This document shows positions 34,378-43,500 of a stretch of 64,000 nucleotides of DNA, piece by piece. Each line of letters starts with the position of its first letter. Position 1 is the first letter of the stretch. Position numbers and translations under genes: made by a program. Under the pieces are notes generated by a model that searched no databases, was not told the origin of the DNA, and worked only from the letters and a program-made list of their open reading frames with translations. Source of the DNA: Arcicella lustrica (GTDB lineage Bacteria > Bacteroidota > Bacteroidia > Cytophagales > Spirosomataceae); NCBI RefSeq assembly GCF_034930985.1, contig NZ_JAYGIM010000008.1, positions 124,001 through 188,000 on the forward strand, in the 5' to 3' direction.

Positions 34378-34818
34378 ATGAATATTCAAATTCGACAAGC
34401 GATAAAAGAAGATTTACCTCAGATCCTAAATCTATATGCCGAGGTTCTCGACAAAGGAGAAGTACTTTCGCTTGAACAAGCTGAAACACTTTTCTCAAAA
34501 ATGGCTACTTATCCAAATTACAAAGTGTATGTAGCTGAAACTGAAAGCACAATTATTGGCACCTTCGCTTTATTGATAATGGATAATTTGGCTCACTTGG
34601 GTACTCCTTCAGCCGTTGTTGAGGATGTTGTGGTTGCTGATAATTATCAAGGAAAAGGAATTGGCAAAACCATGATGATATTCGCTATGGAAAAAAGCAA
34701 AGAAACAGGCTGTTATAAATTGGTACTTTCAAGTAATTTAAAACGGACTGAAGCACATGCTTTTTATGAAAGTTTAGCTTTTGAAAAACATGGATTTAGC
34801 TTTAGAGCAGATTTGTAG
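34378..34818 (+). CDS. GNAT family N-acetyltransferase
   Basis: A 146-residue acyl-CoA-dependent acetyltransferase. The frame opens at a TTG at 34345, but the ATG at 34378 gives the usual GNAT start, MNIQIRQAIKEDLPQIL. The acetyl-CoA pyrophosphate loop is QGKGIGKTM in VEDVVVADNYQGKGIGKTM (about 86-104), and the C-terminal LVLSSNLKRTEAHAFYESL fits the motif B helix. It resembles small GNAT proteins of unknown acceptor. Divergent from fabI with about 160 bases between starts; followed by the promoter of the rimP operon. Confidence 0.88.
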   Translation: MNIQIRQAIKEDLPQILNLYAEVLDKGEVLSLEQAETLFSKMATYPNYKVYVAETESTIIGTFALLIMDNLAHLGTPSAVVEDVVVADNYQGKGIGKTMMIFAMEKSKETGCYKLVLSSNLKRTEAHAFYESLAFEKHGFSFRADL

Positions 34819-34868
34819 TTTAATTTCCTTAATTAATTGTGAAAAACACTGTAAACCAATCATGAAAC

Positions 34869-34899
34869 TTGTTTTCTAAGACAATTTTTATTACTTTTG
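34869..34899 (+). promoter_or_regulatory. Promoter of the rimP-nusA-infB operon
   Basis: TTG at 34869-34871, 20 bases, TACTTTTG at 34892-34899: full match to the Bacteroidota consensus. It gives a leader of about 80 bases with a terminator-like hairpin. Confidence 0.6.
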
Positions 34900-34915
34900 C
34901 AGAGAATTTAAAGGA

Positions 34916-34942
34916 AGAGGGGTCGATAGTCCCTCTTTTTTG
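34916..34942 (+). terminator. Attenuator-like hairpin in the rimP leader
   Basis: AGAGGG (34916-34921) pairs with CCCTCT (34931-34936) around a 9-base loop, followed by a T-run to 34941. It lies between the promoter and rimP, where it would end most transcripts before the operon unless overridden. Confidence 0.6.
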
Positions 34943-34985
34943 TTTACTAGATTGTAGCACAGTTGACTTAACTGTGAAAAAAGAA

Positions 34986-35459
34986 ATGACAAAAGAAAAA
35001 ATAATCGAACTGCTTGAACCCTATCTTGAAGAAGGAAGGTTATTCATTGTAGATGTTCAAGTAAGTGAAGGTAAAACTAGACAGAACATTACGATTCTAT
35101 TAGATACCGACGAAGGCATAAAAATAGAAGAATGTGCATCTGTTAGTAGAAGGTTGGCTCATTTTATAGAAACCAATGAATTAATTGCTGGAGCCTATAA
35201 TTTAGAAGTATCTTCTCCGGGCATCGATCACCCACTTACATTTAAGCGTCAGTTTGTCAAAAATATTGGTCGTAATTTGAAATTAGTATTGAACGACAAA
35301 ATAGAAAAAATAGGGGCTTTAGAAGAAGTAAGCGACGAAGGCATAACTTTCAAAGAAGAACCAAAGAAAACAAAAAGTAAGAAAGTAGAGCCAATAGAGG
35401 CAATCACCATTCCTTTTTCGAATATACAACAAGCAAAAGTACAAATATCGTTTAAATAG
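34986..35459 (+). CDS. rimP: Ribosome maturation factor RimP
   Basis: A 157-residue factor for maturation of the 30S subunit. The frame is open from 34869, but that extension runs through the promoter and hairpin, so I use the ATG at 34986 (MTKEKIIELLEPYLEEGRLF). Family signs: IDEGIKIEECASVSRRLAHF-like block (here DTDEGIKIEECASVSRRL) and YNLEVSSPGIDHPLTFKRQF, the NLEVSSPGIDRPL signature with His instead of Arg. The C-terminal SH3-like domain is lysine-rich (EEPKKTKSKKVEP). First gene of the rimP-nusA-infB operon, an order conserved across bacteria. Confidence 0.95.
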   Translation: MTKEKIIELLEPYLEEGRLFIVDVQVSEGKTRQNITILLDTDEGIKIEECASVSRRLAHFIETNELIAGAYNLEVSSPGIDHPLTFKRQFVKNIGRNLKLVLNDKIEKIGALEEVSDEGITFKEEPKKTKSKKVEPIEAITIPFSNIQQAKVQISFK

Positions 35460-35562
35460 TGGTCGAGTTGCCGAACGGTTGAATTGTTGAAATTAGAGTA
35501 AATCTTATCCCTCATCCATTCTACTTGCTGGCTTCTTTTCACATTAATAAAATTATGAAAAG

Positions 35563-36810
35563 ATGAATAGTGCAGAGTTAATTTCATCGTTTGCGGATTT
35601 TGCAAAAGAAAAAAATATCGACCGTCCGACGATGATTAAAGTGCTGGAAGACGTTTTCCGCACAATGATTCGTAAAAGATACGGTACGGATGAAAATTTT
35701 GATGTAATTATCAACCCTGAAAGTGGCGACTTAGAAATGTGGCGCACACGTGAAATTGTTGATGACAATTCAGAAGATATTTGGGATTATGACAAAATTC
35801 CTTTGGCAGAAGCAAAATTAATTGAACCTGATTTTGAAATTGGCGAAGAAGTAGCGGAATTAATCAAATTAGAAGATTTCGGTCGTAGAATTGTTCAAAC
35901 GGCTCGTCAAACATTGATTCAAAAAGTTAAAGATTTAGAAAAAGAAGGTCTCTTTGAAAAATACAAAGACTTAGTTGGAGAAATGGTTTCGGGAGATGTT
36001 TACCAAATTATTGGAAAAGAATTTATCATTACTGATGGTGAAGGCAATGAATTGACTTTACCAAAATCAGAGATGATTCAAAAAGATCGTTTCAAAAAAG
36101 GTGAATCGGTAAAAGCTGTTATTCATAAAGTTGATATGAATAATGGTACGCCAAAGATTATCCTTTCTCGTACTTCTCCTGTTTTCTTAGAACGTTTATT
36201 CGAACAAGAAATTCCTGAGATTTACGACGGACAAATCATGATTCGTAAAGTAGTTCGTGAACCAGGTGAGCGTGCAAAAGTAGCGGTAGAATCTTATGAT
36301 GACCGTATCGACCCAGTAGGTGCTTGTGTGGGGATGAAGGGTTCTCGTATTCATGGAATTGTGCGTGAATTACAGAACGAAAACATTGACGTTATCAATT
36401 ATACTGAAAACCTTGAATTACTTGTAGGCCGTGCTTTAAGCCCAGCCAAAGTAAGTTCAATGAAAATTGATAAAGAAAGAAAAAGAATTGCGGTGTATTT
36501 ACAACCAGACCAAGTATCCTTGGCAATTGGTAAAGGCGGACAAAACATTAAGTTAGCAGGAAAGCTAGTTGGCTACGAATTAGATGTTTATCGTGATATT
36601 AAAGAAAGTGAAGTTGATGACGAAGATGTTGACTTAACTGAATTTTCTGACGAAATCGAAGATTGGGTAATTGCAGAATTACACAAAATCGGTTTGGATA
36701 CGGCGAAACAAGTACTCAAATTGAACAGCGATGAATTAATTCGTCGTACAGAGCTTGAGGAAGAAACCGTAAACGAAGTATTATCAATTCTACGTTCGGA
36801 GTTTGAGTAA
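35563..36810 (+). CDS. nusA: Transcription termination/antitermination factor NusA
   Basis: A 415-residue RNA polymerase-binding factor controlling pausing, termination and antitermination. N-terminal polymerase-binding domain at about 1-130 (PTMIKVLEDVFRTMIRKRYG), S1 RNA-binding domain about 135-205, then two KH domains (GMKGSRIHGIVRELQNENID near 264, and AIGKGGQNIKLAGKLVG near 323). The acidic AR repeats of enterobacterial NusA are absent, but a helix-hairpin-like segment (HKIGLDTAKQVLKLNSDELI) forms the C-terminus. The start codon overlaps the stop of a three-codon ORF (ATGAAAAGATGA) beginning nine bases upstream, which might couple translation. It sits in the operon it is expected to autoregulate. 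Confidence 0.97.
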   Translation: MNSAELISSFADFAKEKNIDRPTMIKVLEDVFRTMIRKRYGTDENFDVIINPESGDLEMWRTREIVDDNSEDIWDYDKIPLAEAKLIEPDFEIGEEVAELIKLEDFGRRIVQTARQTLIQKVKDLEKEGLFEKYKDLVGEMVSGDVYQIIGKEFIITDGEGNELTLPKSEMIQKDRFKKGESVKAVIHKVDMNNGTPKIILSRTSPVFLERLFEQEIPEIYDGQIMIRKVVREPGERAKVAVESYDDRIDPVGACVGMKGSRIHGIVRELQNENIDVINYTENLELLVGRALSPAKVSSMKIDKERKRIAVYLQPDQVSLAIGKGGQNIKLAGKLVGYELDVYRDIKESEVDDEDVDLTEFSDEIEDWVIAELHKIGLDTAKQVLKLNSDELIRRTELEEETVNEVLSILRSEFE

Positions 36811-36816
36811 TTTAGA

Positions 36817-36890
36817 ATGAGTAAGTGATAGAATGATAGAATAGTCATTGTTTTTTTCTCACTTACTCATCAAAACTATTCTATCATTCA
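36817..36890 (+). repeat. Interleaved inverted repeats between nusA and infB
   Basis: Arm A ATGAGTAAGTGA (36817-36828) pairs perfectly with A' TCACTTACTCAT (36859-36870). Arm B GAATGATAGAATAG (36831-36844) pairs perfectly with B' CTATTCTATCATTC (36876-36889). The order A-B-A'-B' is that of an H-type pseudoknot, or of two mutually compatible or exclusive stems, 46 bases before the infB start. Confidence 0.8.
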
Positions 36891-36935
36891 TTACTTAAAA
36901 TTAAAAATTACTATAGAAAAGTATCAACAGAAATT

Positions 36936-39900
36936 ATGGCAGAAGATAAAATGATGCGTTTGAGCCTTGTGGCAAAGCAGATTAACGTGGGAACCTCAAC
37001 CATTGTTCAATATCTCTCTGTCAAAGGTCACAAGGTTGAGAACAACCCCAACGCCAAACTAAATTTTGAGCAGTTAAAGCTCGTTGCAAAAGAATATGGA
37101 GCTGAATCTTTATTGAAAGATGTTAGCCCAGCACCTGTAGTTTCATCGAAACCTACAGTGGAAGAGTTTGTTCCTACGAAAAAGCAAGATGACGATATGC
37201 CTCTTTATTTCCGTGGAAAAGATAAAGCTGATGAGGCTGAACAAACAAAAGTAGCTGAACCAGCAAAAGCTGAGAAAGAACCAGAAGTGATTTTGGGAAG
37301 AGCCGAAGTACAATTTAAAGTACTTGGTAAAATAGAATTGGATGCAAAAGGAAATCCAGTTCCTCAAAAGCCTGTAATAGCTGAACCAAAACCAGAGCCA
37401 AAAGTTGAAGAGCCTGAAGTGAAGATTGAAGCTGTTAAACCTGAGCCAAAACCAGAAATTCAAGTTAAAGTTGAAGAGGTGAAGCCAGTGATTATACCTG
37501 TGGTAACCGAAGAGGTTAGAGTAGTAGAGATTCCAAAAGTTGAAAAGGTTGAGGAAGCAACAAAGCCTGAGCCTGTGGTAGTATTAGAAAAACCAGTAGT
37601 GATAGAAGCAGTAGCAACACCAATAGCAGAAACCAAAATTGCTGAAGCAGCAATACAGCCGAGTAATCAGAACCAACACAATAGACCACAAGGTGGGGTG
37701 AACAATAACCAAAATCAACAAAATAAGCCACAACAAGGCGGTGGGAATAATAATCCAAACCAACAAAACAGACCGCAAGGTGGCGGAAATCCGAACCAAA
37801 ATCCACAGCATAATAAGCAACAAGGTAGCGGAAATCCAAACCAAAATCCACAACAGAACAAACAGCAAGGTGGTGGTAATCCAAACCAAAACCAAGCTCG
37901 TCCAATACAACAGGGAAGTAGTTTACCAACACCAAACCCTGCACCACAACCACAACAGCAACGTCCTGCGCCAGCACAAAAACTTGGTCGTAATGATGAA
38001 ATTCCAGAAGATACTTCAAATGTGGAATTAATTGAAGCGAAAGGTGAACAACTAAAAGGTTTGACGGTTTTAGGTAAAATTTCTTTACCCGTTGAACCTG
38101 CCCGTGGTGGTTCTAGAAATAACAACAACAATAATAACAATAAGAAAAAGCGTAAACGCATCGATAAACCGGGCGGAGCTAAAGTTACTGAAGCTGAAAT
38201 TCGCAATGAAAGAGGTGCTCCTCGTCCGAAAAAAGACGGCGTACCGGGCGCTCCTACTACGAATGACCCTAATGCTAGAAAACCTGCCAATACTGGTGGT
38301 AATACTGGTAACAACAATAATACCTCGAACAATAATCAAGGTAACAACAACAATCAAAACAATAATAACAGTAATAACAACTTTAAGAAAAAACCAGCTG
38401 GAAATAATAACAACAATGCTGGCGGTGGAGTAAAACCACAACCTAAAGGTGAAGTTTCTGAAAAACAAATCCAAGACCAAATCAAGGCTACGATGGCTCG
38501 TCTGCAAGGACAAACCAACAAGTCTAACTTTGGTGCAAAAGAACGTCGTGTTAAACGTAAGTTCCGTGCCGAAAGAAACGAACAACGTCAATTAGCAGAA
38601 GACGAAGAAGCAAAAATCTTGAAAGTAACTGAGTTTATCTCAGCAAGTGAATTAGCTTCTTTAATGGATGTTTCGGTTAACGAAATTATTTCTACTTGTA
38701 TGAGTTTAGGAATGTTCGTTTCAATCAACCAACGTCTTGAAGCAGATGTTATCGCTTTAATTACCGAAGAATTTGGATTTGAAGTACAATTCGTATCAGC
38801 AGAAGAAGAAATTGAATCTGCTATCGTAGAAGAAGAAGATGCTCCAGAAGATTTATTACCGAGAGCACCAATCGTAACCATCATGGGTCACGTTGACCAC
38901 GGTAAAACATCTTTACTTGATTATATCCGTCGTGCAAAAGTTGCTGCTGGTGAAGCCGGTGGTATCACTCAGCACATTGGTGCATACTCAGTAAAACATG
39001 ACGATGGTCGTAGAATTACATTCCTTGATACTCCTGGTCACGAAGCCTTTACAGCGATGCGTGCTCGTGGTGCTAAGTTAACTGACGTTGCCATTATCGT
39101 AATTGCAGCGGATGATGCCGTGATGCCACAAACTGAGGAAGCTATCAACCACGCAATGGTTGCTGGTGTACCTATCGTTTTTGCTTTCTCGAAAGTAGAT
39201 AAGCCAGGTGCTAACACAGAAAAAATTCGTGAGCAATTATCAATCAAAAACATGCTTGTTGAAGAATGGGGTGGTAAATATCAAACTCAAGAAATTTCTT
39301 CTAAATCAGGTATGGGTATCAATGAATTATTAGAGAAAGTATTATTGGAAGCTGAATTATTAGAATTGAAAGCCAATGCTAATAAACGTGCTGTAGGTGC
39401 TGTTATCGAAGCTTCGTTAGATAAAGGTCGTGGTTATGTTGCCAATATCATGGTTCAAGCAGGAACATTGAAAGTTGGAGATATGATGCTTGCCGGTGCG
39501 CACTATGGTCGTGTAAAAGCCATGTTCGATTACCGTGGAAATAAATTAAAAGAAGCTGGCCCATCAATTCCTGTACAAGTACTAGGACTAGGCGGTGCTC
39601 CTGCTGCGGGTGATAAATTAAGCGTAATGGAAAATGAACGTGATGCACGTGAAATTGCCAACAAACGTGAACAAATTATCCGTGAGCAATCATTACGTAC
39701 TCGTAAACATATTACCTTAGATGAAATCGGTCGTCGTAAAGCAATCGGTACATTTAAAGAATTGAACGTAATTGTGAAAGGTGACGTGGATGGTTCAGTA
39801 GAAGCATTGTCAGATTCATTATTGAAACTTTCAACCGAAGAAGTACAAGTTCGTATTATTCACAAAGGTGTTGGACAAGTTTCAGAATCAGACGTATTAT

Positions 39901-40367
39901 TAGCTTCTGCTTCAGATGCAGTAATTGTAGCCTTCCAAGTTCGTCCAAGTGTAAACGCTCGTCGTTTGGCAGAAAACGAACAAATCGAAATTCGTACTTA
40001 CTCTATCATCTACCAAGCAATTGATGATGTAAGAGATGCGATGGAAGGTTTATTAGCACCGAAATTTGAAGAAGTTGTAACAGCTAACATTGAAGTACGT
40101 GATGTATTCAAAATTTCTAAAGTTGGTACTGTTGCAGGTTCTTATGTATTAGATGGTACAGTGAAACGTGCTCATAAAATCCGTGTGATTCGTGACTTCG
40201 TCGTGATTCATGAAGGTGAAATTTCTGCTTTGAAACGTTTCAAAGACGATGTAGCTGAAGTTAAATTCGGATATGAGTGTGGACTTTCAATCAAAAACTT
40301 CAATGACCTTGAAGTGGGAGACATCATCGAATGTTACGAAATGAAAGAATTGAAACGTACGCTTTAA
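36936..40367 (+). CDS. infB: Translation initiation factor IF-2
   Basis: A 1143-residue GTPase that brings initiator tRNA to the ribosome, longer than the roughly 890 residues of E. coli IF-2 because of its N-terminal half. Residues about 60-235 are Glu/Lys/Pro/Val-rich; 240-330 are N/Q/G tandem repeats; 395-500 are Asn-rich. The conserved core starts near 560. G domain: G1 GHVDHGKT (651-658), G3 DTPGH (698-702), and G4 SKVD (752-755), where the usual Asn of NKxD is Ser. Domains II to IV follow, ending with the fMet-tRNA-binding domain (EVGDIIECYEMKELKRTL). Third gene of the operon, followed by a strong terminator. Confidence 0.97.
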   Translation: MAEDKMMRLSLVAKQINVGTSTIVQYLSVKGHKVENNPNAKLNFEQLKLVAKEYGAESLLKDVSPAPVVSSKPTVEEFVPTKKQDDDMPLYFRGKDKADEAEQTKVAEPAKAEKEPEVILGRAEVQFKVLGKIELDAKGNPVPQKPVIAEPKPEPKVEEPEVKIEAVKPEPKPEIQVKVEEVKPVIIPVVTEEVRVVEIPKVEKVEEATKPEPVVVLEKPVVIEAVATPIAETKIAEAAIQPSNQNQHNRPQGGVNNNQNQQNKPQQGGGNNNPNQQNRPQGGGNPNQNPQHNKQQGSGNPNQNPQQNKQQGGGNPNQNQARPIQQGSSLPTPNPAPQPQQQRPAPAQKLGRNDEIPEDTSNVELIEAKGEQLKGLTVLGKISLPVEPARGGSRNNNNNNNNKKKRKRIDKPGGAKVTEAEIRNERGAPRPKKDGVPGAPTTNDPNARKPANTGGNTGNNNNTSNNNQGNNNNQNNNNSNNNFKKKPAGNNNNNAGGGVKPQPKGEVSEKQIQDQIKATMARLQGQTNKSNFGAKERRVKRKFRAERNEQRQLAEDEEAKILKVTEFISASELASLMDVSVNEIISTCMSLGMFVSINQRLEADVIALITEEFGFEVQFVSAEEEIESAIVEEEDAPEDLLPRAPIVTIMGHVDHGKTSLLDYIRRAKVAAGEAGGITQHIGAYSVKHDDGRRITFLDTPGHEAFTAMRARGAKLTDVAIIVIAADDAVMPQTEEAINHAMVAGVPIVFAFSKVDKPGANTEKIREQLSIKNMLVEEWGGKYQTQEISSKSGMGINELLEKVLLEAELLELKANANKRAVGAVIEASLDKGRGYVANIMVQAGTLKVGDMMLAGAHYGRVKAMFDYRGNKLKEAGPSIPVQVLGLGGAPAAGDKLSVMENERDAREIANKREQIIREQSLRTRKHITLDEIGRRKAIGTFKELNVIVKGDVDGSVEALSDSLLKLSTEEVQVRIIHKGVGQVSESDVLLASASDAVIVAFQVRPSVNARRLAENEQIEIRTYSIIYQAIDDVRDAMEGLLAPKFEEVVTANIEVRDVFKISKVGTVAGSYVLDGTVKRAHKIRVIRDFVVIHEGEISALKRFKDDVAEVKFGYECGLSIKNFNDLEVGDIIECYEMKELKRTL
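37665..37915 (+). repeat. In-frame N/Q/G tandem repeats in infB
   Basis: Degenerate in-frame repeats encode units such as GNPNQNPQQNKQQGG and NNNPNQQNRPQGGG (about residues 244-326). The DNA is A/C-rich with recurring AACCAAAATCCACA and CAACAAGGTGGCGG-like blocks, so copy number can change by slippage without frameshift. Confidence 0.75.
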
Positions 40368-40389
40368 TTCATTAATAATATTTTTAGTC

Positions 40390-40422
40390 AAAAAAGCTCG
40401 GAGATTTCTTCGAGCTTTTTTT
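40390..40422 (+). terminator. infB operon terminator
   Basis: AAAAAAGCTCG (40390-40400) and CGAGCTTTTTT (40411-40421), loop of 10, T-run. Confidence 0.85.
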
Positions 40423-40578
40423 ATGTTTTATGCTCTAAAATCTCCATTTTAAATCAAATTTGACTATTCAAATATAAATTATTAAAAATATACGTTCATA
40501 TTCTTCAAATTAGGTCATTCACGAATAGTATTCATATAAAATCTTGTTAATTTTATATTCCAAAAAAGACCCAATTTT

Positions 40579-43500
40579 ATGAATCAAAAATTACTGCTAT
40601 TATTCTTCATGATAGGTTTCTCTCTTTCCTCATGTAAAAAAGAGAGTACGCTCTTTACTCAATTATCCGCAGAAGACACAGGTATTACATTTTCTAATAG
40701 GATTACAGAAAATGACACCATGAATGTACTTGAATTTGAATACGTTTATAATGGCGGAGGCGTTGCTTTAGGCGATTTCAACAATGATAATCTTACTGAC
40801 ATTTACTTCACAGGCAACCAAGTTGCCAATAAATTGTACCTCAATAAAGGAGTAGATGATGCCAACAAGCTAAAATTTGAGGACGTAACCGATAAAGCAA
40901 AAGTTGCAGGCGATGGCAAATGGTGTTCGGGTGTTGCCCTAGTTGATATTAACAATGATAAATTATTAGATATTTATGTTTGTGCAACCGTAAAAGACGT
41001 TGCTTCTGAAAGAACTAATATGCTTTATGTAAACCAAGGAGTTGGGAAAGATGGTGTTCCAACTTTTAAGGAAATGGCAAAAGAGTATGGCATCGACGAT
41101 GATTCACATAGTACTAACGCCGCTTTTTTTGATTATGACAATGATGGCGATTTAGATTTATATGTATTAATTAACGAAATGGAAGACATCCGTTTCCCTA
41201 ATAAATATCATGATAAAATTGTAGATGGTTCATCAAAAAGAACAGACAAATTATTCCGTAATGATTGGGATGAAAAACTCCATCATGCCGTTTTTACAGA
41301 TATTTCAAAACAAGCTGGCATTTTGATTGAAGGTTACGGTTTGGGACTAAACATTACCGACATCAATCGTGATGGCTGGAAAGATGTTTATGTAACGAAT
41401 GATTATTTGACAAATGATTTACTTTACATCAATAATCATAATGGTACTTTCAACGACCAAGCTCACGACTATTTCAAACATACTTCATATTCGGCAATGG
41501 GAAATGATGTTGCCGACCTTAATAACGATGGTCTGGTAGATATTTTGGCTGTGGATATGATGCCCGCAGATAATTATCGTAAAAAAATGATGTTGCCACC
41601 CAACAATTACTTGACTTATCAAAACAATGAAAAGTTTGGCTACGACTACCAATATGCACGAAATACTTTACAAATGAACCAAGGAGTAAATCCTAAAACG
41701 GGCAAACCTGTTTTTAGTGAAATTGGTTTATTGGCTGGCGTTGCTGAAACTGACTGGAGTTGGACTCCTATGGCAACCGATTTTGATAATGACGGACTCA
41801 GAGATATTATTATCACCAACGGATTTCCAAGAGATATTACAGATCAAGATTTCATGATTTATCGTGCTGAAATGGGTAATATGATGACTAAATTGATGTT
41901 ACTTGATTCTATTCCTTCAGTAAAAATCACAGATTATGCTTTCCGAAATAAAGGTAATTTTAATTTTGAAGATGTATCAATGGCATGGGGATTGAACAAA
42001 CCGAGCTTCTCGAATGGTGCAGCTTACGGAGATTTGGATAATGACGGCGATTTAGATTATGTTACGAATAATATCAACGATTCAGCTTCAGTTTATCGTA
42101 ACAATTTGATTGAAACCAAACCTGATGAAAGTAATTATCTTCGATTAAAACTAAATGGTGCCGATAAAAACATTGGTGGTTTAGGTGCTTTTGTTGAAAT
42201 CAAGTATCAAAATGGACAGACTCAAGTTTATGAAAATTCGCCTTATCGTGGTTATCTTTCTACAATTGAAAATATTGTACATTTTGGTTTAGGGAAAAAT
42301 CATATTGTTGATGAAGTAAAAATTATTTGGCAAAGTGGTAAAGTACAAGTACTCAAAAACGTGAAAGCAAATCAAGTTTTGAATATTTATGAAAAAAATG
42401 CGGTTGTAAATCTTGAGAAAAAATCAAGTAACCCTACTCTTTTCGAAGACATTACCGATTCCTTGAATATCAATTTTACGCATACTGAAAAAGATGCTAT
42501 TGATTTTAATATTCAAAAATTAATGCCTCATAAATTCTCTCAGTTTGGGCCAGCCATTTCTGTTGGAGATGTTAATGGAGATGGACTTGAAGATATTTTC
42601 ATTGGCGGACCAAGCGACCAAAAAGGTACATTTTTACTCCAAAATCAATCGGGAAAATTCACACAAACTGATTTAATTGCCAATGAAACGAATCTGACGA
42701 AACCTTCTGAAGACATGGGCGTATTACTTTTTGATGCAGATTCAGACAATGACCTTGATTTATACATCGTCAGTGGCGGTTACGAGTATCCAAATGGTTC
42801 CCCTGTTTATCAAGATAGATTTTATGAAAATGATGGAAAAGGACATTTTACACAGAAAACCCAAGCACTTCCAGCATTCTTAAAAAGTGGTTCATGTGTA
42901 AAAGCTGCCGATTATGATAAAGATGGCGACCTTGATTTATTCATCGGTGGCAGAGTAGAAGTAGCAAGTTATCCAAAACCTGTTTCAAGTTATATCCTTA
43001 GAAATGACTCAAAAGCTGGGCAACCAAAATTCACAGACGTAACAGCACAAGTAGCTAAAAACTTAGTAAATATCGGTTTAGTTTGTGATGCCATCTGGAC
43101 AGATTATAATAACGATGGTTGGATAGATTTGATGCTCGCTGGCGAGTGGATGCCTATCACGATTCTTAAAAATAATCATGGAAAATTAGAAAAATTAGCA
43201 ACGGCTACTGATTTAGACAAACAAGTAGGTTTCTGGAACAGTATCACAACTGGTGACTTTGATGATGATGGTGACATCGACTACATAGTTGGAAACTTCG
43301 GAAAAAATTCGCTTTTCAGAGCAAGTGATACCGAACCGGTTTCTATTTATGGAAAAGATTTCAACACCGATGGTAATTTTGATGCCATTCCTACGGTTTT
43401 TTATAAATCAAAAGAAGGTGAATTGCTCAAAAAAGAAGTGCCATTCAACGGAAAAGATGATTTAAATAAGCAAATGATTACGATGCGTAAGAAATTTGTT

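Noticed and set aside
34869..34985. RimP extension of 39 codons from an upstream TTG.
   Set aside because: It covers the promoter and leader hairpin; family proteins start at MTKEKI-like positions.
35461..35500. tRNA-like text (GAGTTGCCGAACGGTTGAATTG) between rimP and nusA.
   Set aside because: No acceptor stem, anticodon arm or TTC loop can be drawn; it looks like low-complexity GTTGAAT repeats.
37665..37915. Possible CRISPR-like repeat array.
   Set aside because: Repeats are in-frame, degenerate, without spacers of constant size, inside IF-2.
37516..38591. Long antisense ORFs opposite the N-terminal part of infB.
   Set aside because: They arise from the repeat-rich, A/C-biased coding strand and have Leu/Phe/Val-only compositions; infB itself is certain.
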